DNA of 64,000 nt from Prevotella sp. (GCA_017476785.1 JAFUZD010000073.1:16023-80022), one strand, 5' to 3'; shown: positions 7,883 through 19,035, numbered from the stretch's first letter. The notes: a model not told the origin generated them from the letters alone. Program-made: numbers and translations.

Positions 7883-10343
7883 CCTGATAGTACACTTTCT
7901 TTACGCGTCCGCTGACGGCAGTCAGCACTTCGTAGGGGATGGTGTCGAGGATGTCGCTCAGGACGGTGACGGGCAGATGGTCGCCAAAGATTTCCACCGT
8001 GTCGCCCTCGCGACAGTCAATATCGGTCACGTCGATCATTGCCACGTCCATACAGATGTTGCCTACGTAAGGAGCGCGCTGCCCGTTCACGAGGCAGTAA
8101 CCCACGCCGCGTCCCAGATGGCGATTCAGTCCGTCGGCATAACCGATAGGGATGGCCGCGATGAGCGAGTCGCGTTTCAGCCTGCCTTTGCGGCTGTAGC
8201 CCACGGTTTCTTCCTTCGGCACCCGGCGCAGCTGCAGGATGGTGGTCTTCAGCGTGCTCACCGGATGCAACATTCGGTTGTCGATAGGGTCGACGCCATA
8301 CAGTCCGATACCCAAGCGGCACATATCCAGCTGCCGTTCGGGGAAGTGTTCTATACCGGCCGAGTTGCAGATGTGGCGCAGTATCTTGTGGTCGAAGGCT
8401 GCCTGCAAGCGGCGGCTGGCCTCATCGAACTTGCGGAACTGCTCGGCCGAGAAAGCATCGAAGTCGTCGCTGTCGCTGCCCACGAAGTGAGAGAACACCG
8501 AGCGTGGGATGATGGCATTCTGACTTTTCAGTCGGCTGACGACCTCGTCGATGTCGCGTTCGGGGTCAAAGCCCAGCCGGTGCATTCCCGTGTCGAGCTT
8601 GATGTGCACGGGATAACCCGTGATGCCCTCCTTCTCGGCCGCACGGATGAGGGCATCCATCAGCCTGAACGAGTAGACCTCGGGCTCCAGTTCGTAGTCG
8701 AACATCGTCTTGAATGCCGTCATCTCGGGATTCATTATCATTATGTTCTGCGTGATGCCGTTCTTGCGCAGCGTGACGCCCTCGTCGGCCACCGCCACCG
8801 CCAGATAGTCCACGCGGTGGTCTTGCAGCGTCTTGGCCACCTCCACCGCCCCAGCCCCGTAGGCATCGGCCTTCACCATACACACCAGTTTGGTGTCTGG
8901 CTGCAGGAACGAGCGATAGTAGTTCAGGTTGTCGACCACCGCATTGAGGTTCACTTCGAGTATCGTCTCGTGCACTTTCTGCTCTAATAGTTCCGTGATG
9001 CGGTCAAAGCCGAAGGCACGTGCGCCTTTGATGAGCACCACCTCGTCGTGCAGCCATCCGTCCTTCGCCCGCTCTATGAAGGCATCCACGTCGTCGAAGA
9101 AGGCGCGCTCGCCCACCCTGATGAGCGCGGCGTTGGCCTTCAGTGCGGGGCCGATGCCTATGAAGCGGTCGATGCCACGTTTCTCGCAGAGCTCGCCCAC
9201 GGCTCCGTAGAGCTCCTGCGGCGTCAGTCCGCTCTGGCTGATGTCGCTCAGGACGAGCGTGCGGCGGCGCCCTTTGTGGTCGGGACGTCGGTTCATAAAG
9301 TCGAGCGCAATGTCGAGCGAGTTGATGTCCGAGTTGTACGAGTCGTTGATCAGCGTGCACCCGTGCTGTCCTTCCTTCACTTCGAGCCGCATCGCAATGG
9401 GCTCCAGCTGCGCCATCCGTTCATCCAAGTCGGCCGCCGTCACGCCCAGATAACGCGCCGTGGCTGCACAGGCCAACGAGCACTCGAGGCTGGCATAGTC
9501 GATAAACGGCAGCCGATACGTCGCGCGCACACCTTTATATATATAGTGAACCACCGAGGCGCTGCCCTCGGTCTCTGTCTGCTCCACGTAGAACGGTGCC
9601 GACGGATTGACGCGGCTCCACCCTATCTTCTCGCCCTGATAGCCCGACCGCCGGATGCAGCGGCTGACGGTGTCGTCGTCGCTGTTGTAGACGATGACGC
9701 GGCAGCCGTGAAACAGTTTCAGCTTCTCGCTGCACTTCTCGTCCATCGAACGGAAGTGCTCCTGATGCGCAGCCCCCAACGACGTCAGCACGCCAATGGT
9801 GGGCTGAATGATGTCGTGCAGCGCGTCCATCTCGCCGGGCTCACTGATGCCGGCCTCGAAGACGCCCAGCTGCGTATGCTCGTTGAGCAGCCATACGGAG
9901 AGCGGCACGCCTATCTGCGAGTTGTATGAGCGCGGCGAGCGCGTCACGCTCAGCTGCGGCGACAGCAACTGGTAGAGCCACTCCTTCACCATCGTCTTCC
10001 CGTTAGAGCCCGTAATGCCCACGATGGGCACATTGAACTCGTCGCGATGGCGCTCGGCCAGCCGCTGCAGGGCCTCGAGGGGCGAAGGGACCTTCAGGTA
10101 GTTGGCATCGGCATACTGCTCCTCCGGCAGCGCGCTCACCACGAAGTTGCGCACGCCGCGGCGATAGAGGTCGGCAATGTAGCGATGGCCGTCGCCCCGC
10201 CGCGAGGTCAGGGCAAAGAAGAGCGTCTCTTCCGGGAAACAAAGCGAGCGGCTGTCGGTCAGCAGCCACCCTATCTGCGCATCAGTCCTGCCGATTCGGC
10301 GCGCACCGATGAGCGTTGCTATCTTCACTATCGAGTATTTCAT
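7878..10343 (-). CDS. murF-alr: bifunctional UDP-MurNAc-tripeptide:D-Ala-D-Ala ligase / alanine racemase
   Basis: 821 aa. The N-terminal 450 residues are MurF: the ATP-binding GITGSNGKTMVKEW near residue 110 and LINDSYNSDINS in the central domain. The C-terminal 370 residues are a PLP-dependent alanine racemase: VKADAYGAGA near residue 490 carries the cofactor lysine, and KLDTGMHRLGF and IPIGYADGL are family motifs. The racemase makes D-Ala and the ligase adds D-Ala-D-Ala to the peptidoglycan precursor. The fusion is a known Bacteroidetes arrangement. A -7 box (TACCTTTG, 10369-10376) sits in the end of the upstream gene. Confidence 0.96.
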   Translation of the reverse strand: MKYSIVKIATLIGARRIGRTDAQIGWLLTDSRSLCFPEETLFFALTSRRGDGHRYIADLYRRGVRNFVVSALPEEQYADANYLKVPSPLEALQRLAERHRDEFNVPIVGITGSNGKTMVKEWLYQLLSPQLSVTRSPRSYNSQIGVPLSVWLLNEHTQLGVFEAGISEPGEMDALHDIIQPTIGVLTSLGAAHQEHFRSMDEKCSEKLKLFHGCRVIVYNSDDDTVSRCIRRSGYQGEKIGWSRVNPSAPFYVEQTETEGSASVVHYIYKGVRATYRLPFIDYASLECSLACAATARYLGVTAADLDERMAQLEPIAMRLEVKEGQHGCTLINDSYNSDINSLDIALDFMNRRPDHKGRRRTLVLSDISQSGLTPQELYGAVGELCEKRGIDRFIGIGPALKANAALIRVGERAFFDDVDAFIERAKDGWLHDEVVLIKGARAFGFDRITELLEQKVHETILEVNLNAVVDNLNYYRSFLQPDTKLVCMVKADAYGAGAVEVAKTLQDHRVDYLAVAVADEGVTLRKNGITQNIMIMNPEMTAFKTMFDYELEPEVYSFRLMDALIRAAEKEGITGYPVHIKLDTGMHRLGFDPERDIDEVVSRLKSQNAIIPRSVFSHFVGSDSDDFDAFSAEQFRKFDEASRRLQAAFDHKILRHICNSAGIEHFPERQLDMCRLGIGLYGVDPIDNRMLHPVSTLKTTILQLRRVPKEETVGYSRKGRLKRDSLIAAIPIGYADGLNRHLGRGVGYCLVNGQRAPYVGNICMDVAMIDVTDIDCREGDTVEIFGDHLPVTVLSDILDTIPYEVLTAVSGRVKKVYYQD

Positions 10344-10360
10344 AGATATTCTTGCTTTTC

Positions 10361-11176
10361 CTAAAGTGCAAAGGTAGGATATTTCTTCGACAATTCTGCC
10401 ACTTTTAACATTGTTTTATCCAAGAAGCTGCGATATTCCTCGCTCTCGGGATGGAAGGGTTTGTGGGCCAAAGCCTCTTTCAGCGGCCGCCACTCCTCCA
10501 GATACTGGCGGGCAGCATCGCTGAAGTAGGAGCCGACCAGCCGCTGCCAGATGTACTCCACCGTCTGCTCCGACGGATGCAGCATATCCGGCTGGTAGAA
10601 GCGATAGTCGCGCAGCTCGTCGCACACAATCTCGTAGGCGGGGAAGTAATATACGTCCGCATCCTCGGCCGCCACCCTGTCGGCTGCCAGCAGCAGCGTA
10701 GCCTTCGACAGCTGACTGCCGTGGTAGCCATATTTGGCATAGCGGATGGGACTGACGGTCAGCACCACCCGCACCTCGGCATTGAGACGGCGGAGCACAG
10801 CAACGGTCTGCCGCAGATAGCCACAGCACTCGTCGACGCTCAGTGCCTCTTCCTCAAACAGCCGTTGCGGCCGCTTCTGGCAGTTGTCCACAATCTCGCC
10901 CGTGGCTTTCAGCCGGTACACGTGGTTGGTTCCAAGCGTGACAAAGGCCACCCGCCCACAGCTGTCCAGCCGCTCTGCCGTGTGCAGTATGCTGGCAGGA
11001 TTGTACATCACGCCGTAGGGATTGGCCACCACCGGGAACTTCTCTTCGGCAAAGCGGCGCCCAATGCTGTCGGCAAAGCACGAGCCGACAAAGAGCAACG
11101 GCTCCAGCGGCAACAGCTCGAAATCGGGTCGGGGCACCTCTACGACGGTGCGAAACAGCATTTCTTTCATCATCAT
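10361..11176 (-). CDS. GSCFA-domain protein
   Basis: About 270 aa. The N-terminal LFVGSCFADSIGRR contains the GSCFA motif that defines the family, and PYGVMYNPASI follows. The fold is thought to be an SGNH/GDSL-like hydrolase, acting on an unknown substrate. Several starts are possible: a frame from 11215, or one of the Met codons at 11170-11176. The latter are preferred because the upstream part would be encoded by a palindromic repeat. The gene follows fkp on the same strand. Confidence 0.85.
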   Translation of the reverse strand: MMMKEMLFRTVVEVPRPDFELLPLEPLLFVGSCFADSIGRRFAEEKFPVVANPYGVMYNPASILHTAERLDSCGRVAFVTLGTNHVYRLKATGEIVDNCQKRPQRLFEEEALSVDECCGYLRQTVAVLRRLNAEVRVVLTVSPIRYAKYGYHGSQLSKATLLLAADRVAAEDADVYYFPAYEIVCDELRDYRFYQPDMLHPSEQTVEYIWQRLVGSYFSDAARQYLEEWRPLKEALAHKPFHPESEEYRSFLDKTMLKVAELSKKYPTFAL

Positions 11177-11194
11177 ATCATAGCACTGAAAATA

Positions 11195-11257
11195 AATTCT
11201 CGCGTAAATTTTCAAAATTCTCGCGAGAATTCCGGAAATTCTCGCGAGAATTCTTTC
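11195..11257. repeat. three CGCG-centred palindromes phased at 21 bp
   Basis: Two perfect 16-bp palindromes AATTCTCGCGAGAATT lie at 11216-11231 and 11237-11252. A degenerate copy (AATTCTCGCGTAAATT) is centred at 11202.5. The three centres (11202.5, 11223.5, 11244.5) are exactly 21 bp apart, two turns of the helix. The block fills the gap between fkp and the GSCFA gene. A second block with the same phasing is at 34551. Confidence 0.8.
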
Positions 11258-11269
11258 TCCGTTGTGCCG

Positions 11270-14047
11270 TCAGCTGCGGCTCACTTGCAGTCCCGACCGG
11301 CTCAACTGCATCTCCACGAAGCGTGCATTGCCGTTCCGGCCATACTGGTTCAGCAGTTGCTTGATGCGCGCGGCAGCCTCGGGGTCCTTAGCCACCATAT
11401 AGAGGAAGCCGCCGCCACCGGCTCCGGGCAGCTTGTAGCCGAGACAGAGGTCGTCCACCACGTCGGTAATGGCACGGATGGCTGCCGGATTGGTGCCGCT
11501 GTCCAGTGCCTGTTTCTGCTCCCACGTGCGCCGTATCAGCGCCCCCATTGTGCCGAAGTCTTGCCGCTGAATGGCCTCGTAGGTATCCATTGCGTGGGCT
11601 TTCATATCGCGCAGCATTGCCAGCTGACCGTTGTGGTTGAGGAACATACGGCGCACGATTTCGGCCAGAATGGTCTTGGCCGTGCGCGTGATTCCGGTGT
11701 AATAGAGCAGATGGCACGGCGCATACTCGGGAGCGGTATAGAGCGCGTCGGGCAGCCAGCGCACCTGAGGCGACTGACTAAAGCCGCGCTCGGTCTGCAG
11801 CAGCTTGACTCCCCCCAGCACTCCGCCAAACTGGTCCTGCCATCCTCCGCCCGTAGTGAGCAGCTGTTCGAGCACCAGCGTGCGCCGCCCAATCTCGTTC
11901 TTGTCCCACGCCAGCGAGCAGAAGTCGCTGACGGCTCCGAGCACCGTGGCGGCTAAGATGCTGCTGGTGCCCAGTCCGCTGCCGGCGGGAATGGCCGAGA
12001 GGAGGGTCAGCTCGATGCCGCACCCGAAGTCTTCGAGCTGTGCCCGCAGCGACGGATAACGCTCGGCTGAGAAGTCGGGATGGAACCCGGCCAGCACCAG
12101 TGCTGCCTTCGGTATGCTGAAGGGGCTGCCCACGTGGTGGAACTCGGCCAAATCGTCATAGCTCTCCACCACCTCCATTGCCCCGAGGTCGATGCTGCGC
12201 AGGATGATGTGCGGCTGTGCGCAGGGCTTTACGTAGGTCTGGATAGGCTGCTGGCCGTTCAGCTCAATGGCCATATTGACCACGCTGCCCCCTTCCATCA
12301 GGCAGTAGGGCGGCGTGTCGGTCCAGCCGCCGGCAATATCGATGCGCACCGGCGAGCGTCCCCACACTATCTGGTCCTGATAGACCGACTTGCGCGGATG
12401 CAGCCCACCGAGATGCATCGTGGAGATAATGCCCTCGCGCAGCAGGCCGAAGGCGCGGTCGCTGTCGCCACGAAACATTGCATCGTGGATGCGGGTCATC
12501 AGCGGAGCCGTCTCGGGCAATGGTTCGGGCAGCGGCAGCCCGGCTTTCTCAAACTGCTGGGCAGCATCGTCGAGGTCGAGCTGGAAAAACACGCTGTGCT
12601 CCCAGTTGGCGGCCAGCGCCGACCAGTTGCGGTTGCGGAAGGCCTGTCGCTGGTCGAAGAGCCGCTGCAGATTGGCCTCATTGCTGATTTCTTCGGCCGA
12701 GAGGAGGGGACGAGAGGCGGCTGACGGAGCACTCGAAGCACGTCCCGCCGCGAAGTCGGACACCACCCTGCCTATCTCTTCTACACGCTCTACGACGGGA
12801 AACTGCTTGCGTTGCTGCTCGTCGCCGGCAAAGCGGTCGTCTATATGATAGCAACGGACGGCATAGTGCGTTGCCCCGATGGGCACCACGTCGACACACT
12901 GGCCGGGTTGCAGGCTGACAGCCCAGTCGTTCTCGGGCACTCCGGTGATGATGTGGTCGCTGGTCAGCCGCCAGTGTGCTCCTACGCAGCTGTTCTCCAC
13001 CCATATATTGCTGTTCTGGGGCGTGAAGGTGCAGCGCGTCAGTGCGTTCTGCGTAAAGATAGACGGATGGGGTTTGCTGTCACGATGCATTATCTCGCGC
13101 TGGTCGTTGACCAGATTCTGGATGGCTAAGGTCGAGGAAATCATCTCCCGGCTGGTGCCGAAGTGATAGAACTCGCCCCCCTGCAGCGGCACGACGGCCA
13201 CTGAGAGGCTGCGCAGCTCCTCGTCGTCGATGGTGGGGTCGGTGCCCAGTGCGCAACCGAACTCGCTGTATAGGTCGTATTCTTTTAGCGGGAGTGCGGG
13301 AGTGCAGGAGTGCGGGAGTGTAGGAGTTTCGGGGTTCGGCAGGGGCGAGAGTGCCGTACTCCTTTTTATCAGCAGCTCCACGGCGCGGTCGCTGAGCAGC
13401 CAGATGCCAATATCGGTCAAGTAGAAATGCTGCTGCAACAGCTGGCCGAGCGTCTCGACCGAGGGTTTCTGCAGCATCTGCTTCAGTACCATAGGCGTAC
13501 GGCGGTCGCTGACAAAGACGCCGTGGTTCTTGGCCACCGTCGCGTCGAGCCACAGGCCGTAGCAGACGACGTCGGCCTCGGGAATGGGCTGCAGCCGCTC
13601 CGTGGCACGGATGAGCACGTCGCCGCTGACCACCATCGTATGGATGCTGTCGGGAGCCTGCGCCATAATGCGCTCATAGAGTGGCAGCTGCAGCGAGAGC
13701 AAGTCTTGCCCCAGCCGCTGGCCACACTCCCAGCGGAACACGGGGATGGGGGTCAGTATCTTGCCCGACGGTGCATACGACGGCAGGCGACGGCTCTGTC
13801 CACCAGCGTGGAGCAGGATGCGCTTCTCCTGCTTCAGCCACGCGCTGAAGGAAGCGGAGTCCGATGCCGCGCCAGTGGCAGCCTGCTCGTGGCGGCAAGC
13901 CTCTTGCAGCAGCCACGCCGTTCCGCCCCCCGAGCCCAAGCGATGGCCTATCGGGTCGCAGGTACAGAAATACTCGTCGGACGGCAGTGCCGTGATGTCG
14001 TGGAAAGTGCCCACCAGATTGGGAGGCAGCGATAGCAGCTTCTTCAT
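11270..14047 (-). CDS. fkp: bifunctional L-fucokinase / L-fucose-1-phosphate guanylyltransferase
   Basis: 925 aa, close to the length known for Bacteroides Fkp. The N-terminal half is a sugar-1-phosphate nucleotidyltransferase (GHRLGSGGGTAWLL near residue 35, HAGGQSRRLP near 80). The C-terminal half is a GHMP kinase: RIDIAGGWTDTPP, the ATP-binding PAGSGLGTSSI near residue 685 and LPGAGGGGFLYM near the end. It turns salvaged L-fucose into GDP-fucose for surface glycans. The divergently transcribed neighbour is the fucose permease, which fits a salvage unit. Confidence 0.96.
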   Translation of the reverse strand: MKKLLSLPPNLVGTFHDITALPSDEYFCTCDPIGHRLGSGGGTAWLLQEACRHEQAATGAASDSASFSAWLKQEKRILLHAGGQSRRLPSYAPSGKILTPIPVFRWECGQRLGQDLLSLQLPLYERIMAQAPDSIHTMVVSGDVLIRATERLQPIPEADVVCYGLWLDATVAKNHGVFVSDRRTPMVLKQMLQKPSVETLGQLLQQHFYLTDIGIWLLSDRAVELLIKRSTALSPLPNPETPTLPHSCTPALPLKEYDLYSEFGCALGTDPTIDDEELRSLSVAVVPLQGGEFYHFGTSREMISSTLAIQNLVNDQREIMHRDSKPHPSIFTQNALTRCTFTPQNSNIWVENSCVGAHWRLTSDHIITGVPENDWAVSLQPGQCVDVVPIGATHYAVRCYHIDDRFAGDEQQRKQFPVVERVEEIGRVVSDFAAGRASSAPSAASRPLLSAEEISNEANLQRLFDQRQAFRNRNWSALAANWEHSVFFQLDLDDAAQQFEKAGLPLPEPLPETAPLMTRIHDAMFRGDSDRAFGLLREGIISTMHLGGLHPRKSVYQDQIVWGRSPVRIDIAGGWTDTPPYCLMEGGSVVNMAIELNGQQPIQTYVKPCAQPHIILRSIDLGAMEVVESYDDLAEFHHVGSPFSIPKAALVLAGFHPDFSAERYPSLRAQLEDFGCGIELTLLSAIPAGSGLGTSSILAATVLGAVSDFCSLAWDKNEIGRRTLVLEQLLTTGGGWQDQFGGVLGGVKLLQTERGFSQSPQVRWLPDALYTAPEYAPCHLLYYTGITRTAKTILAEIVRRMFLNHNGQLAMLRDMKAHAMDTYEAIQRQDFGTMGALIRRTWEQKQALDSGTNPAAIRAITDVVDDLCLGYKLPGAGGGGFLYMVAKDPEAAARIKQLLNQYGRNGNARFVEMQLSRSGLQVSRS

Positions 14048-14072
14048 TTCGTATCAAGATTAGTCTTTTCTC

Positions 14073-14136
14073 GGCAAAGATACGAATTAATTCAGCATTC
14101 AGCATTCATTATTCGCAATTATTTTTTATCTTTGCA
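14073..14136. promoter_or_regulatory. divergent promoter region of fkp and fucP
   Basis: -7 boxes TATCTTTG face outward at 14075-14082 (minus, fkp) and 14127-14134 (plus, fucP). The outer ends form an inverted repeat (GCAAAGATA and TATCTTTGC) around an AT-rich spacer with a repeated CAGCATT word. Length and layout match the 63-bp elements at 18200 and 43881, but the spacer differs. Confidence 0.75.
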
Positions 14137-14166
14137 ATCAAACTAACGAACGATTACTGACCAAAA

Positions 14167-15495
<1,329 letters not shown>

Positions 15496-15526
15496 GGCTC
15501 GGGAGCACTCCCGTCAGCATACAAGA

Positions 15527-15578
15527 ATAGCCATCATCGGGCGAACAGGGCTTTCCCCATTCATCCGATGATGGCTAT
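15527..15578. terminator. hairpin between convergent fucP and yfhO-type genes
   Basis: ATAGCCATCATCGG (15527-15540) pairs perfectly with CCGATGATGGCTAT (15565-15578), a 14-bp stem with a 24-nt loop. There is no clear T-run, so it may act as a bidirectional transcript end or simply protect 3' ends. Confidence 0.6.
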
Positions 15579-15630
15579 CATCGTTGGCAGCGGATGGGCT
15601 CCGCTATGCTAAGTCACCGAGAGAGGCGGT

Positions 15631-18162
15631 TCATTCTGCCCCGGAGTCGGTCGTCGGACGGTTGCGGCCACGGCGATAGGCCAAGAAGCCTGCGGCAAGC
15701 AGGATGAGCAGCAAGACGCCGTAGGAGCAATAGGCCACCAGCTCGGTGCGCTCCACACTCTTGGGGAAGAACGAGAGCACCACCTCGTGGCGTCCGGCCG
15801 GCACACGCAGGGCACGCAGCACATAGTCCACACGCCCGAGCTCGGCGGGCTGGCCGTCGATGGTTGCCTCCCAGCCGGGATAGAATATCTCGGAGAAGAC
15901 GACGACACCGCCCTTACCCGTGCTGACATTATAGACCAGCCGGTTGGGCTCGTAGCTCTTGAGCGTAGCCAGACTGAGCGTATCTTGCTCGGCCGATGCC
16001 CTCAGCACCTCGGAGAACTTACGGTCGGCCACGGCCGTGAAGCGCAGGTCGGTGGTGCGCAGGGCCGCCAGCTCGCCGTCGGCATCGCCCACATACTTCA
16101 CCTCGTCCACGAACCACGCATTGCCATAAGTATAGGGATTCTGCACGGGCACGGTCTGTCCGCCCTGCAACGGCAGGATGAAGTATTTGGCATTGAGCAT
16201 ATTCAGCACCGGGAAGATGCTGTCGCCGTTGACCCGGGTCATATCGCCCTCAGCCTCCACCACGGCACTGAAGAGCTGCTGCATCTCGGGCTGTATGTAG
16301 GCATCGATGAGGTCCTGATAGCGGCGCAGCTTGGCAGGGTGATAACCGCCGATGCTCTTGAAGTAGAACGAGGTCTCATTCTCGTTGAAGGTATTCGATG
16401 CGAGGTTGAGCACACGGTAGTCGAGCGACTTGTCTTGCAGTATCTGCTCCTCGGTGGCCGTGGTCTGTATGGGCTGCTCGCGGACCGTCTTCGATACAAA
16501 CATCCCGTCGTTCAGATAGCGTTTGTTCACCGTCCACATATCCACGAGGCAGAGCACCGTCAGCGCAGCCACTATCCACCATCTGCCATCTGCACGCTTC
16601 ACCACCCGCAGCCTGTATGCCAGCAGCAGGGCAGCGGCAATGACTACAATCCAGAACGACCGCCAGCAGTCAGCAGTAAAGATGGCCTGCCGAATGTCGG
16701 TCAGGTTGGCCAGCAACGGCTGCAGCTGGTCGGCAGGAATCTGGCTCAGTGCCTGCATCTCCGACGAGCTGACGAAGGGCGACAGCAGCGACGGCACCAG
16801 TGCCAGCAACAGGCAGGCACCCGCCGTAAGCCCCGCAGCAACGAGCAGCTTGCCCGTCATCGAGGGGTCGCCCCCCTCCTTCTCCTTCCCGTCGTCCAGC
16901 AGCGAGCGCAGCCCCAGCATTGCCAGCAGGGGAATGGTAAACTCGGCCACGACGAGGATAGAGGCCACCGTGCGGAACTTGGCATACATCGGCACATAGT
17001 CGATGAAGAAGTCGGTCAGCGCCATCCAGTTGCGCCCCCACGACAGTAAGACAGAGAGTATCGTGGCCAGCAGCAACGCCCACTTCAGCGGTCCCTTCAC
17101 CACCAGCAAGCCCAGAATGAAGAGCATCAGCACCGCCGCGCCTACATACACCGGGCCGCTGGTGCCGGGCTGCTCGCCCCAGTATTGGCCTATCTGCTGA
17201 TAGACGCCGCTATACTCGGGCAGTGCCTTTGCCTGCGCCGTAGGATGGTTCCACAACGGCACCGAGGCCCCACCCTTCGCATTGGGGATGAGCAGGGTCC
17301 ACGTCTCGCCGATGCCATAGGACCACTGCGTGATGTAGTCGCGGTCCAGACCGTCAGTGACCTGCCGGCCGCCCTTCTGCGTCGCCAGCTCACTGCCGCC
17401 GCGCATCGACTCCTTACCATACTCCCACGTATGATAGAGATTGGACAGATTGATACAGATGCCGATGGCCGCACCCACCACGCACACGCCGACGGCCCGC
17501 AGCAGATGGCCGTACTGCCGGCGGCGCAGGGCATCGATGGCAAAGGCCACGGCCATTGCGAAGATGACGATGAGATAATAGTAGGTCATCTGCACGTGGT
17601 TGGCCTGCACCTCCAGTGCCGAGAACAGGGCCGTCAGCCCGAGTGCCCACACATAGCGGCCACGGAAAGCCAGCACCACACCGGCAATGAGCGGCGGCAG
17701 ATAGGCCAGCGCCATCACCTTCCACAGATGGCCGGCAGCGATGATGATGAAGAAATAGCTGCTGAACGCCCAGACCACCGCACCCAGCAACGCCAAGTAC
17801 CAGCGGAAGTCGAACGCCCGCAGCAGGATGTAGAAGCCCAGCAGATAGGCAAAGACAAACCACACGTTCTTCGGCAGCCACAGATGGTAAGCCTTCCCCA
17901 CGGCCGAGAGCAGGTCGGTGCTCTCATACGAGGGCGACGTCTGATAGGTGGGCATTCCGCCAAACAGCGCATTGGTCCACCGGGTGCGCTCGCCCGTACG
18001 CTGGTAATACTCCGTGGCCTCCTGCCCCAGCGCCCGTCCCGCCGACGAGTCGTGGCGGTAGAGGATGCGCCCCTCGATGTCGGCAGGGAAGAAATAGGCA
18101 AACGAGATGACGGCCAGCAGCACCACCACCAGCACGTCGGGCAAAAACTTCTTATAGCTCAT
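15631..18162 (-). CDS. YfhO-family membrane protein
   Basis: 843 aa with about 13 membrane helices in the first 500 residues and one or two at the end. Between them is a large extracytoplasmic region containing FSEIFYPGWEATIDGQP, the most conserved stretch of the YfhO family. YfhO proteins are linked to cell-surface glycan or lipoteichoic-acid glycosylation in Firmicutes; in Bacteroidetes the substrate is unknown. It shares a divergent promoter element with mtn. Confidence 0.85.
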   Translation of the reverse strand: MSYKKFLPDVLVVVLLAVISFAYFFPADIEGRILYRHDSSAGRALGQEATEYYQRTGERTRWTNALFGGMPTYQTSPSYESTDLLSAVGKAYHLWLPKNVWFVFAYLLGFYILLRAFDFRWYLALLGAVVWAFSSYFFIIIAAGHLWKVMALAYLPPLIAGVVLAFRGRYVWALGLTALFSALEVQANHVQMTYYYLIVIFAMAVAFAIDALRRRQYGHLLRAVGVCVVGAAIGICINLSNLYHTWEYGKESMRGGSELATQKGGRQVTDGLDRDYITQWSYGIGETWTLLIPNAKGGASVPLWNHPTAQAKALPEYSGVYQQIGQYWGEQPGTSGPVYVGAAVLMLFILGLLVVKGPLKWALLLATILSVLLSWGRNWMALTDFFIDYVPMYAKFRTVASILVVAEFTIPLLAMLGLRSLLDDGKEKEGGDPSMTGKLLVAAGLTAGACLLLALVPSLLSPFVSSSEMQALSQIPADQLQPLLANLTDIRQAIFTADCWRSFWIVVIAAALLLAYRLRVVKRADGRWWIVAALTVLCLVDMWTVNKRYLNDGMFVSKTVREQPIQTTATEEQILQDKSLDYRVLNLASNTFNENETSFYFKSIGGYHPAKLRRYQDLIDAYIQPEMQQLFSAVVEAEGDMTRVNGDSIFPVLNMLNAKYFILPLQGGQTVPVQNPYTYGNAWFVDEVKYVGDADGELAALRTTDLRFTAVADRKFSEVLRASAEQDTLSLATLKSYEPNRLVYNVSTGKGGVVVFSEIFYPGWEATIDGQPAELGRVDYVLRALRVPAGRHEVVLSFFPKSVERTELVAYCSYGVLLLILLAAGFLAYRRGRNRPTTDSGAE

Positions 18163-18199
18163 AGCTTTTACACTCCATCATTATCATTTTCATACAGGG

Positions 18200-18262
18200 T
18201 GCAAAGATACAAATTAATTGAGAATTAAGAATTAAGAATTAAGAATTATTTGTACCTTTGCA
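18200..18262. promoter_or_regulatory. 63-bp divergent-promoter repeat element, copy 1
   Basis: Outward -7 boxes TATCTTTG (18202-18209, minus, for the YfhO gene) and TACCTTTG (18253-18260, plus, for mtn). The ends form a 15-bp inverted repeat and the spacer contains three GAATTAA units. All 63 bases but one are identical to 43881-43943. Confidence 0.85.
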
Positions 18263-18290
18263 GCCGTCAACAAACGTAAAACGTCAAACT

Positions 18291-18992
18291 ATGAGCTACA
18301 AGAAGATAGGCATCATCGTCGCAATGGACAAAGAGCTGGAACAGCTGCAGCGGCTCTTCAGCGACGGCAGCGTCGTCGTGGAGAAGTGCGGCATAGGGAA
18401 AGTGAACGCGGCACTGGGAGCTGCACAGATGATAAACCGCCACCACCCCGACGCCATCATCTCGTCGGGCTGCGCCGGCGGCAACGGAGAGGGAGTGCAC
18501 ATACACGACATCGTGGTAAGCACCCAGCTGGTCTACCACGACGTCTACTGCGGCACCGCCATAGACAACACCACGCAGTACGGCCAAGTGCAGGGAATGC
18601 CCGCCCGCTTCGATGCCGACCCCGACCTGCTGCGAACCAGCTTAGAGCTGACCAACCCCACCACGTCAACGCCCTCAGAGTCAGGAGGCACGGTCCACCC
18701 CGGCCTCATTGCCACGGGCGACTGGTTTGTAGACACGAAAGAGAAGATGCGCAGCATCCTCGAGCGTTTTCCCGAGGCGAAAGCCGTCGATATGGAGTCG
18801 GCCGCCATTGCGCAGACCTGCTATCACTACGGCGTCCCCTTCCTCTCCTTCCGCGTCATCAGCGACCTGCCCCTCGTCGACACCGACGCCTCGCAGTATC
18901 ACGACTTCTGGCGCACCGTTGCCGACCGCTCCTTCCAGCTGACGCGCACCCTCATAGAGCGGCTCAAAGCGACCTCTCCCAGCCTCCCCTAA
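18291..18992 (+). CDS. mtn: 5'-methylthioadenosine/S-adenosylhomocysteine nucleosidase
   Basis: 233 aa. Hydrolyses MTA and SAH to adenine and the thioribose compounds in methyl-cycle recycling. IGIIVAMDKELEQL at the start, SSGCAGG in the middle, AVDMESAAIAQTC and FRVISDLPL near the end are the family motifs. The ATG at 18291 is used because an upstream in-frame ATG (18258) lies inside the -7 region. The last residues (ATSPSLP) and the stop codon come from a GC-rich repeat, so the native C-terminus has been replaced or extended. Confidence 0.93.
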   Translation: MSYKKIGIIVAMDKELEQLQRLFSDGSVVVEKCGIGKVNAALGAAQMINRHHPDAIISSGCAGGNGEGVHIHDIVVSTQLVYHDVYCGTAIDNTTQYGQVQGMPARFDADPDLLRTSLELTNPTTSTPSESGGTVHPGLIATGDWFVDTKEKMRSILERFPEAKAVDMESAAIAQTCYHYGVPFLSFRVISDLPLVDTDASQYHDFWRTVADRSFQLTRTLIERLKATSPSLP

Positions 18993-19016
18993 GGGGCAAC
19001 CCCTCCCGGCCTCCCC
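18973..19016. repeat. GC-rich CCTCCCC repeat at the end of mtn
   Basis: Words CTCTCCC, CCTCCCC, AAGGGGC and CCCCTCCCGGCCTCCCC occur in the same order as in the 159-bp insertion inside typA (28194-28352). The TAA stop of mtn (18990-18992) lies in it. Confidence 0.7.
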
Positions 19017-19035
19017 ATAGGAAGAGAAACAAAAA

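Noticed and set aside
7416-8987. A 523-codon open frame on the plus strand
   Set aside because: It is antisense to murF-alr and exuT, both with clear family motifs. High GC of the third codon position leaves long open antisense frames; composition is His/Val/Arg-rich, as expected of a shadow.
10451-11956. A 501-codon plus-strand frame across GSCFA and fkp
   Set aside because: Covers parts of two genes and the palindromic repeat in antisense; no protein-like pattern.
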